Positions 34,933 to 43,282 of a stretch of 43,804 nt of DNA are shown one piece after another. The stretch is from NCBI RefSeq assembly GCF_013141825.1, contig NZ_RZNH01000045.1, positions 1-43,804 on the forward strand, read 5' to 3'. The notes under the pieces were generated by a model that worked only from the letters and a program-made list of their open reading frames with translations, was not told where the DNA came from and made no database searches. Position numbers and translations under genes: made by a program. The DNA is from Marinifilum caeruleilacunae (GTDB taxonomy: Bacteria > Bacteroidota > Bacteroidia > Bacteroidales > Marinifilaceae). Each line of letters opens with the position of its first letter. Within the stretch, counting starts at the first letter, position 1.

Positions 34933-35898
34933 ATGAATAAGATACCGGTTACTGTAATTACAGGTTTTTTAGGTGCTGGCAAAACCAGCCTGCTCAACCA
35001 TTTTATTGCCGATTACAAGGAGAAGAAATTCGCCATTATCGAAAATGAGTTTGGCGAAGAGAATATCGACTCGAGTTTGGTTGAAAACATACAATCAGAA
35101 GATATTTTTGAGCTAAGCAATGGATGCATTTGCTGTAACCTGAACCAGGAACTTTTTGTGGTACTTCAGAAGTTGATTGAATCGAAGCATGATTTCAACC
35201 ACTTGCTTATTGAAACAACTGGAATTGCCGATCCTGGCAGTATTTTGGCTTCATTTATCAGCGATCCCTTAATTAAAAATCAATTTGTTTTGGATAGTGT
35301 AATTTGTCTGACAGATGCACATAGTTTAAGCTCAGATTTGCAAAAAGAGGAAGTGCTTTCAAAACAAATTGCCATTGCCGATGTGATACTACTCAACAAA
35401 TTGGATTTGGTGAGTGCAAGCGAAGCTGATCAAAACATTCAATTGCTAAAGGAGCACAACAGTCATGCTGAAATTGTTCGTTGCCAGTACTCAAAAGTAG
35501 AGGAAATTCAATTGCTCGATCGTTTTTCATATCAGCCCGATAAAGTATTTCAGCATATACTGGGATTGGAGAGCAGCAAAATCAATCATTCAGAAAACAT
35601 CCATGGAATTCAGAGCATGCTATTCACTTGTGAGGATCCTTTGGACCAGATGAAAATTGGGATGTGGCTGGACGCCTTCTTACAATTCAACCAGGATACC
35701 ATTTACCGGGTAAAAGGAATATTGAATTTGGCAGGAGTTGACAACAAAATCATTCTACAATCGGTTCACACCCAAATACAAGCTACAGTTGGAAAAGCCT
35801 GGGAACAAGATGAAAAAAGAGAATCGAAAATTGTAATTATTGGTAAAAGTTTAAACCGTGAGGTTATCGATAAAAACCTATTGGAATTAAAAGCATAA
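34933..35898 (+). CDS. COG0523 (CobW/ZigA-type) metallochaperone GTPase
   Basis: 321 residues, a G3E P-loop GTPase. Walker A GFLGAGKT lies at 11-18. ENEFGEENID is the switch region. The metal-binding CxCC motif GCICC is at Cys65, Cys67 and Cys68. TTGIADP and the base-recognition NKLD follow, and a short CobW C-terminal domain fills about 215-318. Members hand zinc, cobalt or iron to client enzymes at a cost of GTP; there is no His-rich tail here. Partner and metal unknown, but the tight link to a nitroreductase is unusual. A terminator follows directly. Confidence 0.93.
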   Translation: MNKIPVTVITGFLGAGKTSLLNHFIADYKEKKFAIIENEFGEENIDSSLVENIQSEDIFELSNGCICCNLNQELFVVLQKLIESKHDFNHLLIETTGIADPGSILASFISDPLIKNQFVLDSVICLTDAHSLSSDLQKEEVLSKQIAIADVILLNKLDLVSASEADQNIQLLKEHNSHAEIVRCQYSKVEEIQLLDRFSYQPDKVFQHILGLESSKINHSENIHGIQSMLFTCEDPLDQMKIGMWLDAFLQFNQDTIYRVKGILNLAGVDNKIILQSVHTQIQATVGKAWEQDEKRESKIVIIGKSLNREVIDKNLLELKA

Positions 35899-35903
35899 AA
35901 AAC

Positions 35904-35928
35904 GCGAGCAAAGGCTCGCATTTTTTTT
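35904..35928 (+). terminator. Terminator after the COG0523 gene
   Basis: GCGAGC / GCTCGC (35904-35909 / 35914-35919) with an AAAG loop, then A and eight Ts. It touches the stop codon of the convergent CRP/FNR-family gene. Confidence 0.92.
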
Positions 35929-36631
35929 ATCCTGTTTCGCTAATTCTTTCCAGTTGTTCAGAATTAATGATATTAAGTTTCCTCCCATCCAATTCAATGA
36001 TACCCTCGTGATGGAACTCTTTTAAAATTCTTATTGCACTATCTTTCGACATGCCAGTCAGATCTGCAATATCCTGTCGTGAAAGGTGTAATAAAAAACT
36101 ATCGCTTTCGTAAATTCGATCGGAAAGATAAAGCAAGCCATCAGCAATTCTGCCATGCATTTGCTTTTGCGACAGACTCACCATTTTTTCAAATGAATAT
36201 ATTCCTTTTTGAGTACATTTCTTAATAAATTCTTCCGCAAAATCGGAGTTTTGTCTGATCATTTTCTTGAAGGATTCAATTTCAATAAAGCATGCAGTGC
36301 AGTCGACCAATGCTGCCACCGAATAATGGTGACGATTGTCGAAATACAAGGATGCCTGCCCTACAATTTCCCATGGCTTAATTATTTTGATAATGAGCTG
36401 TTTTTCCTGCACACCTTCTACATAGAATTTGGCCAAGCCTGAGGTGAGTATCAGCAAATGTGTGGCCGAAGTTCCTTGTTTAAAAATGGTTTCTCCAGCT
36501 TTGAATTTTACCTCAAAGCGACTTGCATTAAGTTCTTCTAATTCGGAGGGTGATAATAATTGTAACAGGGGTAAATTTTTGTTGCAATCCAAACAATTTA
36601 TGCAATGATCGGTTTTAGTAAATTTTGCCAT
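35927..36631 (-). CDS. CRP/FNR-family transcription regulator with FNR-like N-terminal cysteines
   Basis: 234 residues. N-terminal Cys10, Cys13, Cys16 (HCINCLDC) together with Cys111 or Cys114 in the sensor domain resemble the four cluster ligands of E. coli FNR, although the spacing differs. The cyclic-nucleotide-binding-like fold lies at about 28-140, the dimer helix at about 140-160, and a HTH at 183-208 (LSRQDIADLTGMSKDSAIRI). In FNR the recognition helix uses ExxSR; here the matching residues are Asp197 and Arg201. It is divergent from the cytochrome cluster, and TTGAT-N4-ATC-like boxes lie in that gap and at pflB. An oxygen-responsive regulator of both is the simplest reading. Confidence 0.9.
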   Translation of the reverse strand: MAKFTKTDHCINCLDCNKNLPLLQLLSPSELEELNASRFEVKFKAGETIFKQGTSATHLLILTSGLAKFYVEGVQEKQLIIKIIKPWEIVGQASLYFDNRHHYSVAALVDCTACFIEIESFKKMIRQNSDFAEEFIKKCTQKGIYSFEKMVSLSQKQMHGRIADGLLYLSDRIYESDSFLLHLSRQDIADLTGMSKDSAIRILKEFHHEGIIELDGRKLNIINSEQLERISETG

Positions 36632-36683
36632 AGCTTAAGTCAGAGGTTAAGGGGATTTTTTCAAATTGTTTATCTAGGTCACT

Positions 36684-36736
36684 TAAATATAGAAAATTAA
36701 CAGGTATAAGCCTAGTTATTTGTTGATAAATATCGA
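36684..36736 (-). promoter_or_regulatory. Candidate promoter and FNR-like box between the regulator and cytochrome genes
   Basis: TTGAT-AAAT-ATCGA at 36723-36736 matches TTGAT-N4-ATCAA except for one base. On the minus strand a -7-like TATATTTA lies at 36684-36691, which would put the box centre about 50 bases upstream of the start of transcription of the regulator gene. On the plus strand a -7-like TACCTTTA lies at 36813-36820 for the cytochrome cluster. Confidence 0.45.
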
Positions 36737-36878
36737 TCTGAATTAGACAAATTCCTTTTTCTCATGAAAGATATCTCGTCATCTTAGAATGGCTGTAGAC
36801 ATGGCAAATCTTTACCTTTAGAAGAGAGTGAAAAGCCCTTATTAACCTAAAACAGTTATAATCTAAAATCTTAATACC

Positions 36879-37244
36879 ATGCAAAAGAGCAAATTTGTAC
36901 ATCTTATAACGATTTTAGCGACACTGCTCTGCTTTGTCTCTTGTGAGTACGACACAATAGAGTTCGACGAAGTTGTTATTCCACCTGATCAGGAAGTTAC
37001 ATTTAGCGGAGACATTCTCCCAATTTTTACTGCAAAGTGTGTAGAATGTCACGATGGTTCGATAAAACTAGACTTGAGAGAAGCAAATGCCTACAACGCT
37101 TTAATCAACGGAGGTTATATCGACACGGATAATCCTTCCTCCAGCGAATTATACGAAACTGTAAATGGAGGACATGGTTCTGCGAGTCAGGCTGAAAAGC
37201 AGTTGATTCTTGAATGGATAACCAGAGGTGCTAATAACGACTAA
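36879..37244 (+). CDS. Mono-haem cytochrome c lipoprotein
   Basis: 121 residues. Lipoprotein signal with acylated Cys22 (LLCFVSC). A single haem motif CVECH (Cys54, Cys57, His58) follows ILPIFTAKC, the layout of small Bacteroidota surface cytochromes that resemble the planctomycete-type C-domain. No obvious Met ligand follows, so the sixth ligand is unclear. First gene of the cytochrome cluster, 12 bases before the DUF5777 gene. Being a lipoprotein it could sit on the outer membrane beside the barrel. Confidence 0.88.
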   Translation: MQKSKFVHLITILATLLCFVSCEYDTIEFDEVVIPPDQEVTFSGDILPIFTAKCVECHDGSIKLDLREANAYNALINGGYIDTDNPSSSELYETVNGGHGSASQAEKQLILEWITRGANND

Positions 37245-37256
37245 AAACTACAAACT

Positions 37257-38165
37257 ATGTGTACAAAATATCATCACAAAAAAGCTAAGAACATTAGCAT
37301 ATTCGGGTCTATAGCCGGACTCTTTGTTTTTTTACTGATTTTAGGTAGTTCTCTTCAAACCATTGCACAAACCGATGAATTCGCTAATGATCCGGTGAGC
37401 GGAACATTCGAAACAGGATTACTTGCCGAAACTCAAACTGTAGTAACCCCATTCGCAGGTGAATTTGAGCTACATATTCAGCACAGATTTGGATTGATCG
37501 AAAATGGACTGGAAGATGTTTTCGGGATTTATTCGAGCTCTAATATCCGTATGGGGATCAATTACGGGATTACCGAAAAATTTATGATTGGATATGGCTA
37601 TACAAAAGATTTTAAGCTACAGGAGTTTCATGGTAAGTATAGAGTGTTTACACAAACCGAATCGAATTCAATACCCGTATCAGTAGCCCTTTATGCAAAT
37701 CTTGCCATTAACTCGCAGGATGAAGAGGTATTTGGAAATGATTACGCATTTTCGGATCGACTGGCCTATTTTTCTCAAGTATTGATTGCTCATAAATTCA
37801 ACGATAATATTTCCTTGCAATTTGGCCCTAGTTTCACTCATTTCAATAAAACAGATACTTTGGTTGAGCATGATAAGTTTGCCCTTTCATTGGCAGGCCG
37901 TGCAAAGGTAAGTCCTTCAATGTCGGTATTCTTCGAGTACGATCAGCCTTTAAATATCGATGACATGAGAGAATATGATTCGGATGAGAACGATCCGGAA
38001 GCAAATTTATCTTTTGGTATAGAAATTGGTACTAGTACTCATGTATTCCAGGTATTTATGTCGAACTATGAGGGAATAACCCCACAAAGGAATACTTTAT
38101 ACAATAAAAACAAAATTGGTGATGGGGATTTTCTGGTTGGATTTAATATCTTAGTTAGATTCTAA
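37257..38165 (+). CDS. DUF5777-type outer-membrane beta-barrel protein
   Basis: 302 residues. Signal segment about 15-38, mature start near QTDEFAND. Alternating strands run throughout: TPFAGEFELHIQHRFGLIEN, NIRMGINYGITEKFMIGYGY, ISLQFGPSFTHF and SMSVFFEYDQPLNI. The C-terminus VGFNILVRF ends in Phe, as outer-membrane barrels do. The HRFG and anIRxGxxYGxT patterns fit the DUF5777 family. Its members often accompany cytochrome or redox genes in Bacteroidota, and here it lies between two cytochrome c genes. A porin-like partner is possible but not proven. Confidence 0.82.
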   Translation: MCTKYHHKKAKNISIFGSIAGLFVFLLILGSSLQTIAQTDEFANDPVSGTFETGLLAETQTVVTPFAGEFELHIQHRFGLIENGLEDVFGIYSSSNIRMGINYGITEKFMIGYGYTKDFKLQEFHGKYRVFTQTESNSIPVSVALYANLAINSQDEEVFGNDYAFSDRLAYFSQVLIAHKFNDNISLQFGPSFTHFNKTDTLVEHDKFALSLAGRAKVSPSMSVFFEYDQPLNIDDMREYDSDENDPEANLSFGIEIGTSTHVFQVFMSNYEGITPQRNTLYNKNKIGDGDFLVGFNILVRF

Positions 38166-38191
38166 AGTCCCTTATTTTAAAATATTTAGTT

Positions 38192-38596
38192 ATGAAAACT
38201 TTCAAGATTTTTATCTTAGTTGCCATTGCAATAGTTGGCTTTTCTTTTACCGTTCAACAAAAAAAGGCAGCTCCATGGGAAATCCCTGCTGAGTACAAAA
38301 ACATGGAAAATCCTTTGGCTAACGACAAAGCAAGTATCAACAAAGGGAAAATGGTTTACATGAAGCATTGCCGCTCTTGCCATGGTAATACCGGATTGGG
38401 AGATGGACCTAAAGCTGCAAGACTTAAGACCTTCCCAGGTGATTTTTCAAGTGCAGAATTTCACGCTCAAAGCGATGGAGAATTGTACTACAAATCGATA
38501 ATTGGTAGAGATGAGATGCCGAATTACGAGAAGAAAATTCCAAGCAAAAAAGATCAATGGGCCGTTATTAATTACATGAGAACATTTAAGAAATAA
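38192..38596 (+). CDS. Mono-haem class I cytochrome c
   Basis: 134 residues with a signal peptide (about 1-22). Haem motif CRSCH (Cys60, Cys63, His64), followed by GNTGLGDGP and a probable axial Met109 in DEMPNY. The C-terminal helix WAVINYMRTF is typical of class I cytochromes c. Soluble periplasmic electron shuttle. Located 26 bases after the barrel gene and before a terminator. Confidence 0.94.
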   Translation: MKTFKIFILVAIAIVGFSFTVQQKKAAPWEIPAEYKNMENPLANDKASINKGKMVYMKHCRSCHGNTGLGDGPKAARLKTFPGDFSSAEFHAQSDGELYYKSIIGRDEMPNYEKKIPSKKDQWAVINYMRTFKK

Positions 38597-38613
38597 GGTA
38601 ATCGTGATTGAAT

Positions 38614-38651
38614 AAAAAAAGGGTATTCGTTCTATTACAATACCCTTTTTT
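38614..38651 (+). terminator. Terminator inside the cytochrome cluster
   Basis: The stem AAAAAGGGTATT / AATACCCTTTTT (about 38616-38627 / 38639-38650), with an A/T run on each side, separates the first three genes from the multihaem and cytochrome b pair. The second pair may have its own promoter in 38597-38695, which I could not identify. Confidence 0.88.
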
Positions 38652-38695
38652 GGTAAATCCAAAAATCAGAATATCACTAACAAAGCTCAACCCAT

Positions 38696-39631
38696 ATGAA
38701 ACTATTAAAGCTACTCTTGGTTTGCTCTTTATTTTTAGCAGGCATACTGGTAAATGCTCAAGAGAAAGAGGCCAATAAAAACCATTCCTGTCTTAAATGT
38801 CATGGTCATACAACATTTAAGTACATGAATGAAGATTTTGGAATGGAGATAAAAGAGTCGATGTGTGCGAACCGAATGATTGATACGCTCGCCTACGCAC
38901 AATCAAATCATGGTATGTTTAAATGTACCGATTGTCACTCTCCAGAGTACGAAACATTTCCGCATCCCGGTCAGCTTAGAATGGAATTAATGTATGCCTG
39001 TAACGATTGTCATGGCGGCGATCCGGAATATGCAAAGTTTCATTTCGAAGCCATTGAAGAAGCCTTTTACGAAAGTATGCACTACAATCGCTCACCAGAT
39101 GCTTTCACTTGCTGGAGTTGTCACAATCCACACACTTATAAAACACAGGCACGCGTTGGCGAAAATATCATCGAAACTGTTCGCTACGACAATAACATCT
39201 GCCTTTCCTGTCATGCCGATGTTAGCAAATACGAATTGCTAACCGAAAGGGAAAATATCAACATTTTGCAATCGCACGATTGGCTTCCAAACCAGGAACT
39301 GCATTTTAAAAGTGTAAGGTGTATCGAATGTCATACTCAATTATCGGATAGTTTGCTGGTTAGCCATGTTGTAATGCCAAGAGACAGCGCCATTAGAGAA
39401 TGTACTTCATGCCATTCGGCAAATTCTCATTTAATGGCTAGTTTGTACCGTTATAAAAGTCTTGAATCGAGAAAAGGAGGCGGTTTTTTGAATGCCGTTA
39501 TTCTTAACGATTCCTATGTAATTGGGGCAAATCGAAATCAATATCTCAATATTTTAAGCGTTGTGATTTTTGGCTTGGTTTTAATTGGAATTTTTACTCA
39601 CGCTCTTATTCGTATTCTTAAACGCAAATAA
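38696..39631 (+). CDS. Seven-haem cytochrome c with a C-terminal membrane anchor
   Basis: 311 residues. Signal peptide about 1-22. Seven CxxCH motifs start at residues 32, 77, 102, 139, 169, 209 and 236, with additional His residues for bis-His ligation. A membrane helix at about 283-304 ends in a basic tail, so the haems lie in the periplasm, fixed to the inner membrane. This is not a NrfH/CymA protein, whose anchor is N-terminal. Two bases separate it from the cytochrome b gene, so the two probably form a membrane complex that takes electrons from quinol. Confidence 0.93.
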   Translation: MKLLKLLLVCSLFLAGILVNAQEKEANKNHSCLKCHGHTTFKYMNEDFGMEIKESMCANRMIDTLAYAQSNHGMFKCTDCHSPEYETFPHPGQLRMELMYACNDCHGGDPEYAKFHFEAIEEAFYESMHYNRSPDAFTCWSCHNPHTYKTQARVGENIIETVRYDNNICLSCHADVSKYELLTERENINILQSHDWLPNQELHFKSVRCIECHTQLSDSLLVSHVVMPRDSAIRECTSCHSANSHLMASLYRYKSLESRKGGGFLNAVILNDSYVIGANRNQYLNILSVVIFGLVLIGIFTHALIRILKRK

Positions 39632-39633
39632 CT

Positions 39634-40248
39634 ATGGCAGACGAAAAACTATACTTGTACCCGATATGGATTAGAATTTGGCATTGGTTAAATGCTGTGT
39701 TTTTTATTGTACTATTGCTTACGGGCATCAGTATGCAGTATTCCAATCCCGATAATCCATTTTTAATTTCTTTTGAGCTGTCGGTTCAATTACACAATAT
39801 CTTCGGTATCCTAATCAGTATCAACTATTTGATCTTTATCATTGGAAACCTGTTTACATCCAATGGAAAACAATACAAAATGAAAACAAAAGGATTGTTT
39901 AAAAGATTGTACGATCAATCGGTTTTCTACCTTTTCGGGATGTTTAAAAAACAGGATCCTCCATTTGATATTTCTGTTGAAAATAAATTCAATCCCTTAC
40001 AGCGTTTTATCTATTCAACAGCAATGTACATTGGATTTCCAATTATTATAGCCAGCGGATTTGCATTGCTATTTCCTGAAATTATCATTCCGCAAATATT
40101 TGGTTTGAGTGGAATCCTAATCACTGCTCTTATTCATGTAATAATAGGCTTTATCCTGTCACTATTTTTGTTCATACACATCTATGTGTGTACCATAGGA
40201 GCATCCATTAGCAGCAATTTTAAGAGCATGATTACGGGTTGGCATTAA
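39634..40248 (+). CDS. Cytochrome b/b6-type di-haem membrane protein
   Basis: 204 residues with four spans (about 12-34, 54-73, 131-148 and 160-188). Four His in the helices, His17 (RIWHWLN), His54 (QLHNIFG), His168 (ALIHVI) and His182 (FIHIYV), are candidate ligands for two b-type haems, as in the PF01292-like hydrogenase and formate-dehydrogenase gamma subunits. It likely oxidises menaquinol and passes electrons to the adjacent multihaem cytochrome. No hydrogenase or dehydrogenase catalytic gene is near, so the partner is that cytochrome. Confidence 0.9.
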   Translation: MADEKLYLYPIWIRIWHWLNAVFFIVLLLTGISMQYSNPDNPFLISFELSVQLHNIFGILISINYLIFIIGNLFTSNGKQYKMKTKGLFKRLYDQSVFYLFGMFKKQDPPFDISVENKFNPLQRFIYSTAMYIGFPIIIASGFALLFPEIIIPQIFGLSGILITALIHVIIGFILSLFLFIHIYVCTIGASISSNFKSMITGWH

Positions 40249-40268
40249 ATTAGGACCTAACAACAGAG

Positions 40269-40300
40269 AAACGGATACAATTAATTTTGTATCCGTTTTT
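40269..40300 (+). terminator. Terminator after the cytochrome b gene
   Basis: AAACGGATACAA / TTGTATCCGTTT (40269-40280 / 40287-40298) with a 6-base loop and a T run; ends the cytochrome cluster. Confidence 0.92.
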
Positions 40301-40405
40301 ATTATCTTTCAGGCAATTAACTATTTTTTAACAAAAAAATCCAATTTCTTTTCACCCATTTTAAATCTTTAGCTGTCTTAATATCGTAAAGAATAAAAAA
40401 GTAAC

Positions 40406-40413
40406 TACTTTTG
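40406..40413 (+). promoter_or_regulatory. -7 element before the Cys/His-rich exported protein
   Basis: TACTTTTG matches the Bacteroidota -7 consensus exactly. There is no clear TTTG about 20 bases upstream. The start of transcription would be about 10 bases before the ATG at 40430, giving a very short leader. Confidence 0.4.
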
Positions 40414-40429
40414 TATCGGAAAAACTGAG

Positions 40430-40882
40430 ATGAAAAAAATGCTTCGAAATATTGTTACAATGCTTCTGTTGGGTTTTTACCTTACGGGATTTTGTGGTGT
40501 GCATTTTATCAAGCATAGCTGTTTCTCTTGCGATCATTCCGAAATTCATCTTACAGCCGATGCCGATTGCAGTGATAGTAAAGATTGTCATTGTTGTTGC
40601 AATCAAGATGATCATGACAAAAAGCATCATCCTGAAACTGCCGATTTAGATTCGGTAATTTGCTGTGATTACGATTTGGTTTATCTAAAAACCAATCCCA
40701 ATACTACAATAACAGAAACAAGCAAGGCTCCTTTAGCCCTTGAAACACTTTTGTTTGTTATTAACACCTTAAGCACATATAAATCATCAATGGTATCACC
40801 ATCCGAAACCATTTATATCGATGATTATCCTGATGACTATATTCGGGTTGACAGGAACAAACTGTGCACTTTTATTTGTTGA
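40430..40882 (+). CDS. Cys/His-rich exported protein (HYC_CC_PP-like)
   Basis: 150 residues with a signal peptide (about 1-22). Thiols come in clusters: Cys31 and Cys34 (KHSCFSC), Cys47, Cys53 and Cys55-57 (CHCCC), and a Cys78-Cys79 pair, with His-rich stretches such as DDHDKKHH between them. A similar layout occurs in small Bacteroidota proteins that precede heavy-metal TonB receptors. I call it HYC_CC_PP-like with moderate confidence, because the PP element is not obvious. A copper or zinc buffer is plausible. It precedes the TonB receptor gene by 140 bases. Confidence 0.7.
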   Translation: MKKMLRNIVTMLLLGFYLTGFCGVHFIKHSCFSCDHSEIHLTADADCSDSKDCHCCCNQDDHDKKHHPETADLDSVICCDYDLVYLKTNPNTTITETSKAPLALETLLFVINTLSTYKSSMVSPSETIYIDDYPDDYIRVDRNKLCTFIC

Positions 40883-41022
40883 TATCCTTTACACTTATTG
40901 GTATTTGCGCAATACAAACATTCTTGTTATTGTGTAGCGTTACGCGTGTAAAATCTTAATTACAAACACTATAATGCTTGTTGTTAATTCTAGTAGCAGC
41001 AGCACAACCGAATTATCTTATC

Positions 41023-43248
41023 ATGAAGATTAAAATCATAATATTTATTCTCTTATTTATTCCATTTGTTTCATCGGCAAAAGGCAAAGTGATCAAGGGT
41101 AAAATTGTCGAAAATCAAAGTTCAGGTGAATTTGTACCCTTGGCAGGAGCATCAATTTTCTGGAAAAACACCAGTATTGGAACAGCTGCGAATATGGACG
41201 GTAATTTTACCATCGATGAAATCAACGAATCTAAAACCCTTGTTATCCAGTTTGTTGGATATAAAACCAAGGAAGTAAACATCAATGAATTCAATAATCA
41301 GGAATTGCTGATTCAGCTCGACCCTAATATCGAACTAAACGAAGTAATTGTTGCAGAAAGAAAGCTAGGAACGATACTCGACCGTGACAATCCAATTCAA
41401 TCGCAGAGTATAACCGGAGCAGAACTGTGTAAGGCTGCATGTTGTAACCTTTCCGAAAGTTTTGAAACCAACGCATCGGTCGATGTTTCGTATGCCGATG
41501 CAGCAACAGGTGCAAAATCGATTAAACTGCTTGGTTTAACCGGAAAGTACATCGAAATGATGACGGAAAAGAATCCCAATTTTAAAGGTCTGGCATCGGT
41601 TTATGGTATGGTATATGTTCCGGGACCATGGATGGAATCCATTCAGGTTTCGAAAGGCGTTGGATCGGTTATTAATGGATATGAGTCGATTACAGGGCAA
41701 ATCAATATCAATTACCTTCGTCCACAAAGTTCTCCAAAATTTTACCTGAATACTTTTGCCAACAGTATGGGAATGGCAGAAGTAAACCTGATTGCTTCGG
41801 CAAAACTTTCGCCACGACTTAGCACATCTATCCTGGCTCACGGACAAGATAACGATCGCGAAATTGATCACAATCACGATCATTTTCTGGATGATCCAAT
41901 GGTAACTCAGTACAATTTCATCAACCGTTGGAACTGGGATGCAAGTAAAAACTTTAAGATTCAATTTGGTGGAAAATTCATCGACGAAAGAAGAATTGGA
42001 GGGCAAAAAGATTACAAGGAAGATCAAACCAACGACATGAACAATGCTTATCGTATTGATATTGACACAAGAAGATATGAGGCATTTGCCAAGTTTGGTT
42101 ACATCCTTCCCAATGACGAGGACAGAAGTATTGCATTAATCACCAATTTTGCCTCACATGAGCAAAATTCATTCTATGGCTTAAGAAATTACGATGCCGA
42201 GCAGAAATACTTCTATGCCAACCTTTTGTATCAATCGTATATTGGCAACTTAAAGCACAAATACACTGCAGGTTTATCTTACATTTACGATGATTTTCAG
42301 GATTACCTAAGCGGCGATAACCTAGGTACAAACCGAACTGAAAAGGTGGCTGGCATTTATGCTGAATACAGCTGGTTACCAAACGATAACATCACATTAC
42401 AAACAGGATTACGTTACGACGACCACAATATTTACGGTGGTTTTGTAACCCCACGTTTGCATTTCAGATATCAGTTTGCACCAAAAACTACCGCCCGCCT
42501 GGCAGTAGGTAGTGGGAGAAGAACATCCAATCCAATTGCAGAAAATAGCTTTCTTTTGGCATCAAGCAGATCAATCGAAATTACTGAAGAGTTAAAACAA
42601 GAAAAAGCCTGGAACTTCGGCTTGAGCTTAACCCAGTATTTTGATCTGTTTGGAAGAGGTTTTACCCTTTCGGCCGATTTCTATCATACTGTATTCGATA
42701 ACCAGATTATTACTGATTTGGACAATAGCGTTGACAGGGTTCGATTCTATAACCTGGATGGAAAATCTTGGGCAAACAACTACCAGGTGGAGTTAAAATT
42801 TGCTCCTGTAGACAGGTTCGATGTTGTAACTGCCATTCGCTTCTCTGATGTAAAGGCTGATATTAACAACAAATTCCAGAAAGTTCCCTATGTAAATCGC
42901 TTTAAAGGTTTAATTACAACTTCATATGCAACCAACTTTAACAAATGGCAATTCGATTTCACTACCCAGCTAAATGGTGATATGAGAATTCCTTCGACCC
43001 AGGAAAATCCAAGTGAGTTCCAAAGAAGAGAAAAGTCGCCGGTATATGCCGTGATGAATGCACAGGTTACCAGACGCTTTAAAATCTGGGAAATTTATGT
43101 AGGAGTTGAAAACCTGGGCAATTACACACAGGATAAGCCAATTATCGCTGCAGAAGACCCATTTGGCGAGTATTTCGATGCTTCGATGATATGGGGACCA
43201 ATTCAGGAAAGAAAATTTTATGTCGGATTAAGATTCACAATTGAATAA
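41023..43248 (+). CDS. TonB-dependent receptor of the copper/heavy-metal cluster
   Basis: 741 residues from ATG 41023. The frame is open from TTG 40978, but only the inner start gives a normal signal peptide (MKIKIIIFILLFIPF to SSA). CarboxypepD_reg-like domain about 22-100, plug about 115-235, then a barrel. The plug holds CKAACCNLSESFETN, a Cys-rich motif often found in receptors linked to copper. His/Asp-rich loop HNHDHFLDDP is near residue 286. The protein ends GLRFTIE. An exported HMA-domain protein gene follows after 34 bases, and a Cys/His-rich exported protein gene precedes it. Confidence 0.9.
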   Translation: MKIKIIIFILLFIPFVSSAKGKVIKGKIVENQSSGEFVPLAGASIFWKNTSIGTAANMDGNFTIDEINESKTLVIQFVGYKTKEVNINEFNNQELLIQLDPNIELNEVIVAERKLGTILDRDNPIQSQSITGAELCKAACCNLSESFETNASVDVSYADAATGAKSIKLLGLTGKYIEMMTEKNPNFKGLASVYGMVYVPGPWMESIQVSKGVGSVINGYESITGQININYLRPQSSPKFYLNTFANSMGMAEVNLIASAKLSPRLSTSILAHGQDNDREIDHNHDHFLDDPMVTQYNFINRWNWDASKNFKIQFGGKFIDERRIGGQKDYKEDQTNDMNNAYRIDIDTRRYEAFAKFGYILPNDEDRSIALITNFASHEQNSFYGLRNYDAEQKYFYANLLYQSYIGNLKHKYTAGLSYIYDDFQDYLSGDNLGTNRTEKVAGIYAEYSWLPNDNITLQTGLRYDDHNIYGGFVTPRLHFRYQFAPKTTARLAVGSGRRTSNPIAENSFLLASSRSIEITEELKQEKAWNFGLSLTQYFDLFGRGFTLSADFYHTVFDNQIITDLDNSVDRVRFYNLDGKSWANNYQVELKFAPVDRFDVVTAIRFSDVKADINNKFQKVPYVNRFKGLITTSYATNFNKWQFDFTTQLNGDMRIPSTQENPSEFQRREKSPVYAVMNAQVTRRFKIWEIYVGVENLGNYTQDKPIIAAEDPFGEYFDASMIWGPIQERKFYVGLRFTIE

Positions 43249-43282
43249 AAACGATAACACCTAACCAATAAAAATAAACAAC

